A stretch of 64,000 bases of DNA, taken from the NCBI RefSeq assembly GCF_963678975.1, contig NC_089274.1, positions 33,351,790-33,415,789 on the forward strand, in the 5' to 3' direction. The notes under the pieces were generated by a model. It had not been told where the DNA came from. It worked only from the letters and a program-made list of their open reading frames with translations, and searched no databases. The translations under genes were made by a program, and so were the position numbers. Below, piece by piece: positions 34,011-45,985 of this stretch (position 1 is the first letter of the stretch; the number at the start of each line of letters is the position of its first letter). This DNA comes from Dysidea avara (lineage: Eukaryota > Porifera > Demospongiae > Dictyoceratida > Dysideidae).

Positions 34011-36684
34011 CACGTGACCAGGGCTAGGGTCCGCAATCCGAAAAATTAACTTCTACAAATCAATCCCCCTATCATTGTGGGATGTTCATTGTAGTATCTC
34101 ATTGCTTGATCCACCATGAAACCGGAGGCACGATTGTTGTCTTCACAGAAATATCATTTTCAGTATCTCACAAGATGCAAGATTTATTTTTAAAATTTCG
34201 TGCTCAACACAAAGGACCGGATGAAACTTGCTACTTAGCCAAATCGTATCCAGAGTTGTTGTAGTTGAAAACTACGCACAGAAATAAGTAAATGGTTTGC
34301 TGGGTGCCCGGCACAGGGTTGCTTTCTTTGAAAAAACAGACAAAGAAATACGAAGTTTCGAATTCAAACTGCCCTACCACCCAGGGCAAGAGAAGCCAAC
34401 TCTTCCTCATAGTGTTTCGATACGGTTGGGTGCATGGTCTGTCTATGCTGTTAGTTTGGAAAAGATCTGAGACTTCTCACCATTTGGGTGACGAGCGTCA
34501 AAATGTTTTACAGCATCAAAGAATTGTGTTGCGAATTCTACCCATTTCCAGCGCTTCTGCAGCCACAACAATCATCAATTATAGACTAAAACTATGGCAA
34601 AAGATGTCCCTGAACGTTTGGTAACAGCGGTTGTCAATTATTATTTCATCCACAGCTTCTACGCCTCGCTCTGAAGCTATTCATCAAGGGAGGCAGCAAA
34701 ATCGTCCAAATTTGACTTCACCTCTAATGCTCCACAACAGCTTCAAATCTTCACTAGATCACCCTACATCACCATTATGCTGCAAAACATCCCAAAACAA
34801 ACCGAAAAATGCACAAAATCTTTCATTTTTTATTCGAGCTGGGTGGAGCTGCTGGTATACTGCATCATATGAAATCACAGAAACACCAACTTCTACTACT
34901 ACCAAACGTTTTGAACCATCATTTATCGTCATTCTAAACAAAATTAAGTGACCAGTGTGGCATCAGAAGTACCGGAAAGCACTTTGGTACCATTGAGAGA
35001 ACATATCAAAACATATGTATGGGATTTGTAAACTCAAGCATTTTCAGGTGGTCAACATTAAAAGTTTTCAAACAATGGGTTAAACCTTTAAAAATTAAGA
35101 ATTATGCATTAAATAAATCTAATATCTGTTTAATATCCTTTTTGAAACCTTAACTTGGTAAAACAGGCTGATCATAAAATCTCATCATTCCTTGTCATTT
35201 TTTGTCCAATACAAAATACATGTATTTTACACTACACGCTAAAACACTAATTTACAACCTTTAACTCACAAAATTTCTACAGCACACCATACAATAAAAG
35301 AAAGCCCTTCAATTTCTCTATCCAATTCCGACCGTACAAATGGGAAAATGTCGCCATAGCGACAGTTATTTACTGCTGATGATGACATAATACGCGCTCC
35401 ATACATTAACCTATTGGAAAATTTAATTATCTCGCCGGGAAAATCCCAATTTACAAGTTGTTATCCTCAACCAAATTCGCTAAATTTGGTATCATTCTAC
35501 GCAGCGAAGGATGCTTAATAAGACTCCGACCGTACAAATTGTTAAACAGGTTAGTTTATAGAAATATGTTTAAAAACACGTGTTTTTACGGGCATTCTGA
35601 ACACGGAAATTTCGCGGTACAAGGCTCCTTTCTAGCTTCCCCTTCGTTACTACACAAAGAACTTACACCTGAATCGAATCGCCTTTCATCAAGGAATCTG
35701 ATAAACCAAATTTCGTGTCTGTCAACCAAAGTACGCGGAAGTTATGGCGCCTTGTTTAGAGGACGGTGTTATTTTATACGAAACGGGCGTAACCCATTCG
35801 GAAATCCGGAATATCTTACACAAGTTTTGATATGATCCCTTGAAATGATGCACGAAAATTTTGACGTTCTTCACCCAGATGGTGAGAAGTCTCAGATCCT
35901 TTCCAGACTAACAGCATAGACAGACTATGCATCCAACCTTATCACATCACTATGAGGAAGAGTTGGCTTTTCTTGTCTTGGCTGGTAGGGCAGTTTGAAT
36001 TCGAAAATTCGTGTTTTGTTTTCTGCTTTTTGAGAGAAAGCAACCCTGTGCCGGGAACCCAGTGAATCATTTGCTTATTACTGTGCGTACTTTTTAACTA
36101 CATTAACTCTAGATAATATCTAGCTAAGCAGCAAGTTCTATCCTGTTCTTTGTGTGGAGCCCGAAATTTTAAAAATAATTTTTGCATCTCACGAAATACT
36201 AAAATCGATAGTTCTGTGAAGACAACAACCGTGCCTCCAGTTTCATGGTGGATCTAGCAATGGGATACCACAATGAACATCCCACAATGGTAGGGGGATC
36301 GATTTGTGAAAGTTGATTTTTCGGATTGCGGACCCTACCAGGGCCACCCACAGGGGGGGGGCAACTGGGGCCCCACCAAGGCCCCCGAATACCTGCTTAA
36401 AAGATCGATATACTCTAATAGAGCAGTCAGACCTAAATACTCTATAAATAGAGCAGTCACAGTATTCTTCAGAGAAGCAATGTAGTAAGCTTATAGATTA
36501 GGAGATACGGTTGGTGAGGGGTAGCTATTGTCATTGTTAGCAGGTCATGACCTTTTTTTTTGGTCTTCAACTTACAGCTTGGGTAAAGTTGTGATTCAGA
36601 ATGGAAACCTCCTTGCCTCTGGGGCCCCACCTTAACTCTTTTGCCCTGGGCCCCTTAATTTCTCAGGGCGGCCCTGCACGTGAC
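34011..36684. mobile_element. Long-inverted-repeat element 3 (unclassified)
   Basis: Arms of about 490-515 bases (34011-34525 and 35855-36338) begin CACGTGAC..AGGGTCCGCAATCCG and are inverted copies. Segments such as CACGATTGTTGTCTTCACAGAA and GCACAGGGTTGCTTTC occur in both. A MITE at 36339-36676 splits the right end, leaving CACGTGAC at 36677. The centre (34526-35854) holds unique sequence. An ATG at about 35740 opens a 28-residue ORF (APCLEDGVILYETGVTHSEI) that looks like the helix-turn-helix start of some integrase-like transposases. This is weak evidence; no catalytic domain is seen. Confidence 0.65.
36339..36676. mobile_element. hAT-like MITE inside inverted-repeat element 3
   Basis: The ends are CAGGGCCACCCACAGG on the left and, read inward from the right, CAGGGCCGCCCTGAG. 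The interior carries GGGGCCCCACC twice in opposite halves. It separates AGGGTCCGC from CACGTGAC, which are adjacent in the left arm at 34011, showing insertion after element 3 was formed. No clear target duplication was seen. Confidence 0.65.
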
Positions 36685-37009
36685 TACCGGAACAATAGCA
36701 GCAGCCAATAATATAATATTACTGATCTCATGTTTTAAGGAGGGGAAACTACTTGCTTGAGTCCTCTTCTGCATCAATAAACCATCTTTAGTGCAAAAAT
36801 AACAGTTGCTTGTAGTATTTATTTTATTTATTTATTGTTACTGGGCAGACGGCAATTGCCGATGCGCCCAGGGGGTGATCAACACCCCAAAGAAATCACA
36901 CATACAAATAAGATATATAGCAAACAATTAGATAGACAATAAGTAATTAGTATTGTGTACGGGATCTCCCAGCTCCCGGTCCCGGTTTTACCGGGAAATC
37001 TCCCGCTCC

Positions 37010-39600
37010 CCGGTTTTTTTTTGTTTTGTTTTTTTCCCGGGCTTGATGGACTGCCCTTTCCTACCACCCCCAGCACAGATTGCAAGTGCTGGACAACTGA
37101 ACAAAATTAAGCAGACAAATGGGATTCCACAGTCACTAAGTCCACTGACTGGAGTCCTGGTGTAAACACCAATAGAAGACCGTGCCCCACAAATACACTG
37201 AATTGCCGAGCGCAACAACGCAGCCAACCCAGAACCACAGAATAATCATCTCCCCACTTTGTGGCCAGAAGAGAAGCAAGTCGCTTATAAAAAACAGTAG
37301 CCTCATGGGCTAAACCACCAGTGGCAGCCAAAACAATTGGAGTGAAAGTGGCATGCTCCACTTCTCGAACCCGCTGACCATAAGCACAATGCTTAATCTT
37401 TTCATGCTTCCTAAAGGTGGACGACAGAGAGGAGGAACTATTAGAAGGAGCAAAAGGGTTAAAAACACGGACATCAATGAAACATCTCTCCGAACGACCA
37501 CCCCAGAAACCGTTTACAACAACATCCAAGCGAGCCGAATCCTGAGTATTAGAGGTGGCAAGAGGGAACTCATCAGAATGCTGAACTGGCTGTAACTCTG
37601 GCTCAACACACACCTGGGAGCAAACCTCAGTAAGAAGGGTAGCAGTAAGGTCCCTAATCTCGTTATGACGCAAGGAAGGTAAACCCCCTTTGGGACAGGA
37701 CAAAGCATGCTCAACAGAAGAGGAGGTTCCGCAAGCACAAAGGGAAGGAGGATGAAGTGGGGACCAACCATACCTCAAAGCCAAAGCATCCTGGAAAGCA
37801 GATCTATGGAGAGTGAAACCATGCTCACTCAAAGGTAAGGTGGTGAGCCAGCTTGAAGCACCTCTAACAGTAGCCAAGTCCATCGCACGCCTCAAGGAAG
37901 GCCCAAGTTGTTGGTATAGCTCAGCAAATTGTGTAGAACAGTGTTCAGATTTGGCTTTCCTTAAAAGGGCCTTTCTGGCCTGCTGAGAGGCAACAGCCTC
38001 AACAAAACTCAAATCATGATTCAATATACATTGGCTAAGAGGTTCCGTGACATCACGGGATGCAGCCAACTTACTAACACATCTTCTTGTGGGGACAAAA
38101 ATACCCAGGCCTCCCCACCGAGCAGGACGGGCAAACAGGAGCCGTGAACTATCACTGAGCGGTGAACAACCAGTTAAAGTAGGAATAAATACTTGGCGAA
38201 TCATATCTTCAAGTGGCTGAAAAGCATCACACACACAAGGAACTGTTCGAAAAACAAACAGCCAACGACTGGATAGACCATGGGTGAAGGCACAGTATGC
38301 AGCATGGGGCTGACTCTCCGCAAATCTTGATAACCTCTTAACCTCTGCAGACCAGCCCTTAACCTTCTCAACAACAAAACTATTCACATAACTATCAGAC
38401 CCAATAGCAGCCCCCAAATAAGGGCGGCCCTCCATAGATATTCTAATTCCAGAACCACTGAAGACTGAAGCAGCATCCTGCTGCAAATGTCCCTTGATGA
38501 TAAGCCAAGTTTTGGTCGCGTTAACAAAGTACCCAAACGAAGGGCCAATTTCGGCACACAGACAGTCCCACCACTTACGCAAAACAGTCAACTTTCCACA
38601 AGCACAAGCGTCATCAGCATACCAAACCTGCTCCACTCCCGAAGGGAGACACCTCAGAAGTGGAATTGTGGCCAAAGCATAAAAGGACATGGCCAACGGA
38701 TCCCCTTGGGTAGTTCCCTCTTCCGACAGTATTACATCACCTGAAATGAATAAACTAGCTGGAGACCGGTAAATATTAATCAAGATTGGAGCAAAGGGTG
38801 TGCAGAGCTATCTAATGTTGTGTAAAGCAACTATCCTGTTCAACGAGTTAAAAGCATTACTTGCATCCACAAGTAAAACAGCATCACAATCCTCATTACC
38901 AAAAAGCTCACGTACTGAATGAACAGCAGCCTCCACACCCACCATTTGACTGGCACACATTTGCAGAGGACCAGCCACAATCTGGATGTCCTCTCTGATA
39001 ACGGAAAGGACTGCCTTGGCCACAATTCTCCTCACAACTTCACAAACTCCAATAGGCCTCATTCCTGGCCTCTTGTCTAAAGCAATCAACCTACAAGCCA
39101 CAAAAGGGGAAAGAATTTCTGGGGAGATAAATGAAGTACAGATACGTCTAGCAAACAAAGCCAAAGCAGCACACAACTCACTTGAAGCTGAGTGGAAACC
39201 AGTGCAGAGACGTCTCCAACAGCGAGCATCCACACCAGATGGACCAGCCGCACCCGTGGTCCGGAGTGCAGCAGAACGAATGACACAGCCATCTAAAGGG
39301 TCAAATATTACAGGATGGATGACAGGTGGATTAGTCCAATCAGGCAGTAAACAGTTCACATGTAAAGGCTGTGCAGAAGGATGCTTAGACTTAAGGACAT
39401 CTCTAACTGAATAAGTTGTGGAATCAACAACAACATTGTCATTCAAATTCAGAACTCCTCCATGTCCCTGTTCATCCAATAGCTGGAGGGCAGCCTGTTG
39501 TGCCATATTGGCTTGATTGAGATCCGTTGTGCCATGCTAATTGACCCTTTAGATGGATGAATTGCTAATTGTGCCTTCACCATATCCCTTATTCTGCACA
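37010..39600 (-). mobile_element. Non-LTR retrotransposon, near complete 3' part
   Basis: The element reads on the minus strand. The ORF is followed by a short 3' UTR with GCACTTGCAATCTGTGCTGG and CCATCAAGCCCGGG and then an A-rich tail (T-rich on + at 37013-37037). The same 3' end is seen as a stub at 16923. No N-terminal ORF or 5' end was recognised upstream of about 39600, so it may be 5'-truncated. Confidence 0.75.
37107..39506 (-). pseudogene. Reverse transcriptase with C-terminal zinc motif and putative nuclease; one in-frame stop
   Basis: The ORF begins ATG at 39506 and has a single in-frame TAG at 38808-38810; otherwise about 800 codons are open. The N-terminal half has GPSGVDARCWRRL, LIALDKRPGMRPIGV and VLLVDASNAFNSLNR (catalytic Asp A). 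After the stop come GTTQGDPLAM and VWYADDACACG (catalytic YADD), then the thumb. The C-terminal part has CACGTSSSVEHALSC (a CCHC-like knuckle), SLRHNEIRD and SARLDVVVN..ERCFIDVRVFNPFA. That resembles the PD-(D/E)XK restriction-like endonuclease arrangement of RLE-type LINEs (R2/NeSL-like). The nuclease assignment is inference. With one nonsense mutation only, the copy is young or selected relatives exist. Confidence 0.85.
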
Positions 39601-39805
39601 GCCTCACTTCACTGCTGAGTCATCTTCAGAGACACGTCACACCTACAATATATAGTTACTTTCAATATAGCTAACTTAACTTGGTTTTTTGTGTAGGTTG
39701 TGTTTTAGTATTGTGGTTTTCTGATGCCAGTTAAACTCCCTTGCCTGTGTACGTATGCATAAGTACGAGGGGTCCGCCACTTTCTCGAAGGGCGTACGAG
39801 ATTTC

Positions 39806-39912
39806 GAAATCACAGTGATTTCTCTGAAATCAATGATTTCATTAGTGATTTCATGATTTCAATTGTGATTTCGTGATTTCAATTTTGATTTCGTGATTTC
39901 CGTGATTTCACC
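39806..39912. repeat. GATTTC subterminal repeat cluster (left)
   Basis: About ten GATTTC/GAAATC words lie within about 105 bases, mostly spaced 10-22 bases apart and in one orientation. The matching right-end cluster is at 42176-42246, also as GATTTC on the + strand. Confidence 0.85.
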
Positions 39913-41930
39913 ATTGTTGACTCTCATGGAGCTAGAACAGGTCCAGAAGCTTCGTCATCAGTAAACTGGATGGTAAAAGTTATATCTTCACTAGAGTCTA
40001 GTTCGTAAGCAAAGATGCTGGGGCCAAAGCCGTCTGGCTGAGATGATTCCAGGCACCAGTAGCGGTGATGGTTTGTGGTTGTGGTCGTACGGTAGTGCTG
40101 ATGATTAACAGGCAAGCTAACAGTGTAAAGAGGCTGTCTAAAAATGAATGGAAGCCGTCCCAGAACTTCGTGCATAAGTTATATTCTAACAAGGGTAAAA
40201 AAATAATAGGCGTGGATCAAGGAATGCCGCACTGGCCTAGTTATAGCTAGCCGCCGGCATTTTTACGAGGCAATCCACGACTTATCTGCAGCCTATCAAT
40301 ACCATTATCCTCTTAGCCACATAATGTTCAACTAGACACCACTACCCTTACCACTTCATCCAGGTACTTAGCTACATGAACCGGCATTCCTTCTTTCCAA
40401 GAGCTGTCATCGCCGGACTGGAATAATTTGCCAACTTCAGTGATTGAGTCAGAAAGCATGCATTATCAAAAAGCTACTACATACTTGTGCTGTAAAGTAA
40501 AAATGGTATAGGCAATGTTAGGCATTGTCGAGTATCGTCTTTACCGGTAGATATAATAAAGCAGTATTGTTGTTATCTTGTGTATTTTTTCCTTGCAGCA
40601 TTACTCACGTCCCCTTGGCACATCGGCATGCCCAGCAATAATAATAATAAAAGTAGCTGATGGTGATACATGTAATTAATTAAGTATATTGGAATTGGTT
40701 ACTATTACATGGTTGCGTGTCATCAGTGGGTCCACATGATTTCAGTTACACTTTTATCACTGAGTTATGATGAATTTAAAACAGTATCTTTGGTAGGAGA
40801 TAGACTTGGACTCAATCAGTAATGATTAGGTAATGAAAAAGGTGTAAAATTATTTACAAAAATAGATAACAAACAAGTACACAGAAAAGTTAAGCACAAA
40901 AGAATACAAAGACTAGCAAATTACAAACTATCACACTAATTACAATAAACTAAACTACTTACAAGCTACACCTACTTAACTACATTATAAAACCTAAACA
41001 AAATCTATAATGTCCTCCGAGCAAAGAGCATAGTGTCTGAGGACCATTTTGGCATTGTATTTCCATAAAGTCACTGATTAGGTAATTGTTCTCCGTAAAA
41101 TTTGTGTGCTATACACTGTTAGCTCCAATGCATCCTGCATCGTCAGTTCTTCAGATAATATAATGCAAACCAGTATGATGCATTGCCAGCAATGAACATA
41201 CCTGCAAAATTTAGCAGAACTTATAAACCTTATCTGATCAATATGTGATGTATTTAATCTGCATGAAGCTGACTTAGCTATATGCAGAAAGATAGCTACT
41301 TGTATGTATTACCTACCAGTTTTATAATACACAATAGATTAAATCACACCTGAAAGTTGACATAAACAATATCTCTGCTAACATCAGTAACGTGCACATC
41401 CCTTCCTTCACAATGGTATTGAAAACTGGAATGGCTCTCTGTTAACAACCCTGATCTCATTTCATATTGACTAACAACCACAGTGGCAGGAAACACCTAA
41501 GTTCACAGTTGACTGATCTGGATACATCCATGCATGGTCTTCATTGTGTATGCCAGGATTGTTTTATATGAAATGTTTGCTTGCGAGTTATGTAAAGATG
41601 TTTAGTGGGTCAGCTGAACAAGCAGAATCATATTATGTGAGCTAATCTTTGAAAAGTTACACCTAGTAGCTAGTTACTAACCAGCACTGACATACATATT
41701 TTCTAGACAAGCTGCATAATTATTTGTCCTGAAGCTAATGCTGGGAACTACTTTCTTTGCAAAAGTGTGCTTATAGTTTGCAGCCCTTCTACATGGTTTA
41801 CCCGTTTCATCATTAACCCATGCAGTCACTATGATGTACCGTCACTTGTGGCTGCGAGTAGAGCCTAAATTGCTAGTTAAAACTGAATAAGATTCTGAGA
41901 TGGATTCTCAGACCACTCGTGTGGCTCCAG

Positions 41931-41975
41931 CATAGATTTTAGAGGCGCTTACGCACCTCTAAAATCTATGGCTCC
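41931..41975. repeat. 38-bp perfect palindrome
   Basis: ATAGATTTTAGAGG and CCTCTAAAATCTAT flank CGCTTACGCA. The word TTTTAGAGGCGCTTA also occurs inside the hAT-type MITE at about 16313, and AGGCGCTTA occurs inside the hAT at about 27790, so this may be a relic of a hAT end or footprint. Confidence 0.8.
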
Positions 41976-42354
41976 AGTGATGGAAGCTTTTGACCATTAG
42001 TGGACTCAGCTTGGGCTGTAAAATTCTAGAGATTGGCAGCCGAACCAGTGCCAGATCAAGTGATTCGGGCCTTAAATCGCTTCTGTTATGTTCCAATTAA
42101 TAATATCGCGTAATTCAATGCGACCGTAATTTACGGAAATATACGGAGTTTTACGATTTTCGTTTTCAAAAAGTGTGATTTCTGATTTCTTTTGAGTGTG
42201 TGATTTCATGATTTCAAATGTGATTTCTGACGAAGCGTACGAGATTTCAAGAGTGTCGGACCCCCCGCATAAGTATCATTTCCACAGGTACACGCACACT
42301 GCTCTGAGTGTTTCCTATGGCACTGTTTATACTTGCCCATGCAATGGGTAGGTT

Positions 42355-42412
42355 GCAACGTTGGTGTATGTACTTGGTTGTATGTGACGCGGTCCTAGTA
42401 ATAATTATATAA
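42355..42412 (+). repeat. LINE 3'-tail-like repeat, copy 1
   Basis: ACGTTGGTGTATGTACTTGG and TTGTATGTGACGCGGTCCTA, then AATAATTAT, repeats at 43448-43507 where it is followed by (AAT)n. The pattern is that of short LINE 3' tails ending in TAA repeats. Confidence 0.6.
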
Positions 42413-43447
42413 CCAAGTACTAAGAATAATACGAAACGCGGTTAAAATTACGTCATAATAAATAAATAAATAATTAATAATTAATGTTTGAGAAAACTAC
42501 GAGGCCTAGAGACATGAACTAACCGGGGATAGATTCGCCTGTGAATGAAGGCACAAACGTATAATCGTCGCTCCTGTTTGTGCTGATGACTTGACCATAC
42601 GTGTAATTCTATATAACGCCCAGTACCACACCCTTGCTTAATTACTTACATATTGCGCGAAGAAGATTAGTGATGCCCGTGCAGGAGAGCCAGAAGCCAC
42701 TTGTGTAAACAAGAAGATTACAAGTAAGTTTTTATGTTTGTAACATCTCAAGTCTCCATGCCAGCTGCCAGTGGATTCATTCACGTAAATAAACAATACA
42801 AGAAAACATTAAACTGACATATGCCACGCTCTTTACAATAAGCTTACAGTTACATATAAAATACAAGTAAACAATTTTGTCTTGTGCAGCTGGCATGGTT
42901 AACTTTCTTTGTGTTGGTGTCAGGCAATTCAATACGTGCTTAATCTTTTTTGCCTTCACCTGGCGTAGCTACTAGGCTCTAGTGGCTTGGCTGTCTTCCT
43001 TTATCTGGTTCATCTGGCTTGCATACGCCTACAGCATTGTGTAGCTATCTCCTGAAAGTTGTGTATGCATAACTATAGTGTGTCACCCATCACTGTGCCA
43101 TTGCTACATCACTGATGAACCTTACTTAGCTCTAGTTGATGTTGATATGCATTGCTGTATATTGGCTAATAATTTTTATCTGCATGGTGATGTTGCCTAT
43201 AATGTATTGCTGCATACAATACTGCAATAATGTATAGTTCTCTCCTGTATGTTTTGTATACATAATTACATATACTGTGTACACATCACTGTGCCATTAC
43301 CATACACACCAATGATGTACTGGCACTTAGCTACTGGTGGCCTTTAGTTACGATGCCACTATTGTGTTGTATCTGTCACTACTGTGACATATTGAGTTGA
43401 TTTGGGGATAATGCATTCACCACCTAATAGCCTCACCGGGGGGCTGT
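42413..43447. other. Intergenic; no gene seen
   Basis: AT-rich sequence without a recognisable domain on either strand. A possible direct similarity between 43020-43110 and 43200-43290 (CTCCTG..GTTGTGTATGCATAA / CTCCTGTATGTTTTGTATAC) suggests an old local duplication. Confidence 0.4.
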
Positions 43448-43510
43448 CACGTTGGTGTATGTACTTGGTTGTATGTGACACGGTCCTAGTAATAATAATA
43501 ATAATAAAAG
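43448..43510 (+). repeat. LINE 3'-tail-like repeat, copy 2
   Basis: This is a near-identical copy of 42355-42412, ending in an (AAT)n run. Confidence 0.65.
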
Positions 43511-44274
43511 TCAAAATATGCCCAAAAACATACCTGGTACGCATGCATAGTCTACTTCCTTCTAAATTAAAACATTAGGAGTTCCGCCTTATTCCGGGGG
43601 CTAACTTGTAGGATTACGAACAACGCCCCTGGGATTAGGAACAGTGCCCCAGGTGTCTAGCAATTTATTTAATTATTATCAATTCGGTGGATCTAACCGT
43701 GCATGGTCCGGGTGTCACACGGAGAAACACGGCTGATTATAAGGCATTTTACCAGATGAACTAAAGTAACATAGCAAAATCTTTAAATGTATCAGTGATT
43801 TAATTAGTCTTTCATGATCACTGATTTGCAATTAAGACTTGCAAGCTACACTTGCATTACCTGCAAGAATTTTGCAAGAAAAAAGGACATTTTTCGTGTA
43901 AGAATCTTGCCTGCAAACTTGCAAGTCTTGCCAGCACATCATTTCTCCCTGGGTAGCTAACTAGTCTCGTGTGCCCAGACCACTCAGTTCACGGTTTGTC
44001 ACACACAAAGCGCGATCTGGGCATGAGACTAAGTGAAATCATGTGCAGATGATATAGCCTGAACAATTTTTTTTGCCGCATAGTAGCTAGGCCTACTTCG
44101 AAAGTTGCCTTGATTCTGGTACCTTTGAAATGATAGTTGTGATTATGCGGGTAGCTAATGATAACTGGAAAGGAAGCATATAACTATGCTGGTTACATCC
44201 AATGAAAGAAGTAAGCATAAAAAAGATTAGGGGAAGTAAAAGTATGTGTGTTAATTACAACAAAGTCATGGATA

Positions 44275-44575
44275 GCTCACCTCTATTTACTCTTTGATCA
44301 TCTTCTATAACAAGGGGTCATAATTTAAAGATCTACAAACCACACTGCTTGCCACATGTCACTTTTATTCAGTAAAAATTGTAAATGGTTGGAATGGACT
44401 CCCACATGATTCAGTTAATTTGTTAAGACACACCTAAATAGATTTTATTATGATTACCATGCAGTATATATGATATAGTTATTTTTGTAGCAGCTTGATC
44501 AGTTGTTTAGATCAGGCTTTTACAGGCTTTGGCCTTCTTACCTGTACCCCCAATAATAATAATAATAACAATAGT
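44275..44575 (+). pseudogene. LINE 3' end fragment
   Basis: Broken-frame translation resembles the C-terminus of jockey/CR1-type reverse transcriptase proteins (NGWNGLPHDSVN, cf. WNDLP at 55200). A 3' UTR and (AAT)n tail at 44552-44569 follow. Confidence 0.6.
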
Positions 44576-45483
44576 AAAAATGAAGTCTCTATAGCTAACA
44601 TGAGGGGGTAGTTCATTCCATCCTTGAACAGATCTGTAAAATCATCATGGGTGGATTCAAGTGGTATACTTAATACTACAAAAACGGACATTATTATTGT
44701 ACTTTAAAAAACACTATAAATTTCACAAAACTAATTCTATACCTGCAGAGCTAGTTCACAACTCTTTTGTTTCCATGTAACACGTAGTGAGGGTTAATGG
44801 GTGTCAAGAGGTCGGAATGCCATTTGAGCATTCCTTTCCAAATATCCGCCACTGGATTCGCCATAGAACAAGAAAGTGAGTTTCAACCTGAAAATGATGC
44901 ACTTAAATTTCCTCTAATTTCCTTTTGCTATAGATTGCCATTCATTGCTCTTTCTAAATCTAGTCTGGAACCTGAGGTATCTACCATGTCATGGGTCACC
45001 ATTAATTTGTTACATGGCCCTGATACAAAATGTATATGGGGAATTTGCTTGTTTTGATGCACCAAAATTTCTGTGAATTGGGCCATCATTGTGCTTGCAG
45101 AGAGTTGTACACGTATTACATCCAGAAAGTTGGTAAACGGACACAAGGTAGGTGCATGACAATATTTTCATTTTTAATAGTATTTAAATAGAAATGTATT
45201 GGACATGCCTGTTCTAGCTGGCATTTTTGCCATTGAACAAAGTATAGTAAATGTTTGCAAACTTCTTCATATGAAATATGTACTGATAGTAGCTATTATC
45301 TGCTGGCACTGAGCAGGTATCAAGAGTTCATAACATTGAACTCTTGGTAGTATTGTCTGGTGTTTGCTTGGTATATCTTCAACTGTCTACAGCACTTTGA
45401 CATCAGACTAGTTGGGAATATAATGTAATTTACTTGGGTAAATAATGCTAGCACTAGTGCCTTCAACATTTTTGTGTAGTAAT

Positions 45484-45559
45484 GAGTAGAATATCTCTGT
45501 TATTAACAGATCACTAGAGTCTGAGGTGAAGATGAGTGTTAATAACTAAGATATTCTAT
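45484..45559. repeat. Short inverted repeat
   Basis: AGAATATCTCTGTTATTAAC pairs imperfectly with GTTAATAACTAAGATATTCT. Confidence 0.8.
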
Positions 45560-45730
45560 GACTGCTATGATATAGTCCTATTAAGGCTTCACACTTTCTA
45601 GCTGCTTTTTAAAATTAATGCCTTCTTGTTAATTTTTAATGAGATCATATCAGGCTGCAATAACCATCCCAGTGGCTGAAGTGGGTTTCTGTGGTAGAAT
45701 CCTCAGTGGTAGCCTAACTGTGCTACTAGT

Positions 45731-45985
45731 ATACTAAAAATTATTAATTTAAAAATGAAGTAGGGATCCAAGCAATATAAAGTAGCACAACAAGAGATGA
45801 ATGATGGTATTACAGCTGCATAGCTTTGTGGGAAAATCCCTACATTGGCATGTTATTACAATGATTTTGTTCAATGCCAAAGTGGGGATTTTCCCACCGA
45901 GCTATGCTGTAAAACCATCATTCATCTCTTGTTTCGCTACTTTTATTGCTTGGATTCCTACTTCGTTTTTAGATTAATAATTTTT
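45731..45985. mobile_element. Foldback element
   Basis: Arms AAAAATGAAGTAGGGATCCA.. and the reverse complement (..GGATTCCTACTTCGTTTTT) enclose inner arms GTGGGAAAATCCC / GGGGATTTTCCCAC and a short centre. The 4321-4500 copy is a relative. Confidence 0.8.

Larger units (their letters stand above)
39766..42266. mobile_element. 2.5-kb non-autonomous element with 9-bp target duplication
   Basis: GCATAAGTA at 39757-39765 and again at 42267-42275 flanks the element. Its ends are CGAGGGGTCCGCCACT and, read inward from the right, GGGGGGTCCGACACTC. Just inside each end is a cluster of TGATTTC/GATTTC units (39806-39912 and 42176-42246), with GCGTACGAGATTTC on both sides. The interior shows no transposase. 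A 9-bp duplication suits Mutator-like elements; an 8-bp reading (CATAAGTA) would suit hAT. Confidence 0.75.

Noticed and set aside
34292-34951. ORFs of 110 and 106 codons in inverted-repeat element 3
   Set aside because: Composition is unconvincing, they cross the arm/centre boundary, and no transposase motif is present.
37353-39414. Plus-strand ORFs of 60-140 codons across the retrotransposon
   Set aside because: They are antisense shadows of the reverse transcriptase ORF with no domain of their own.
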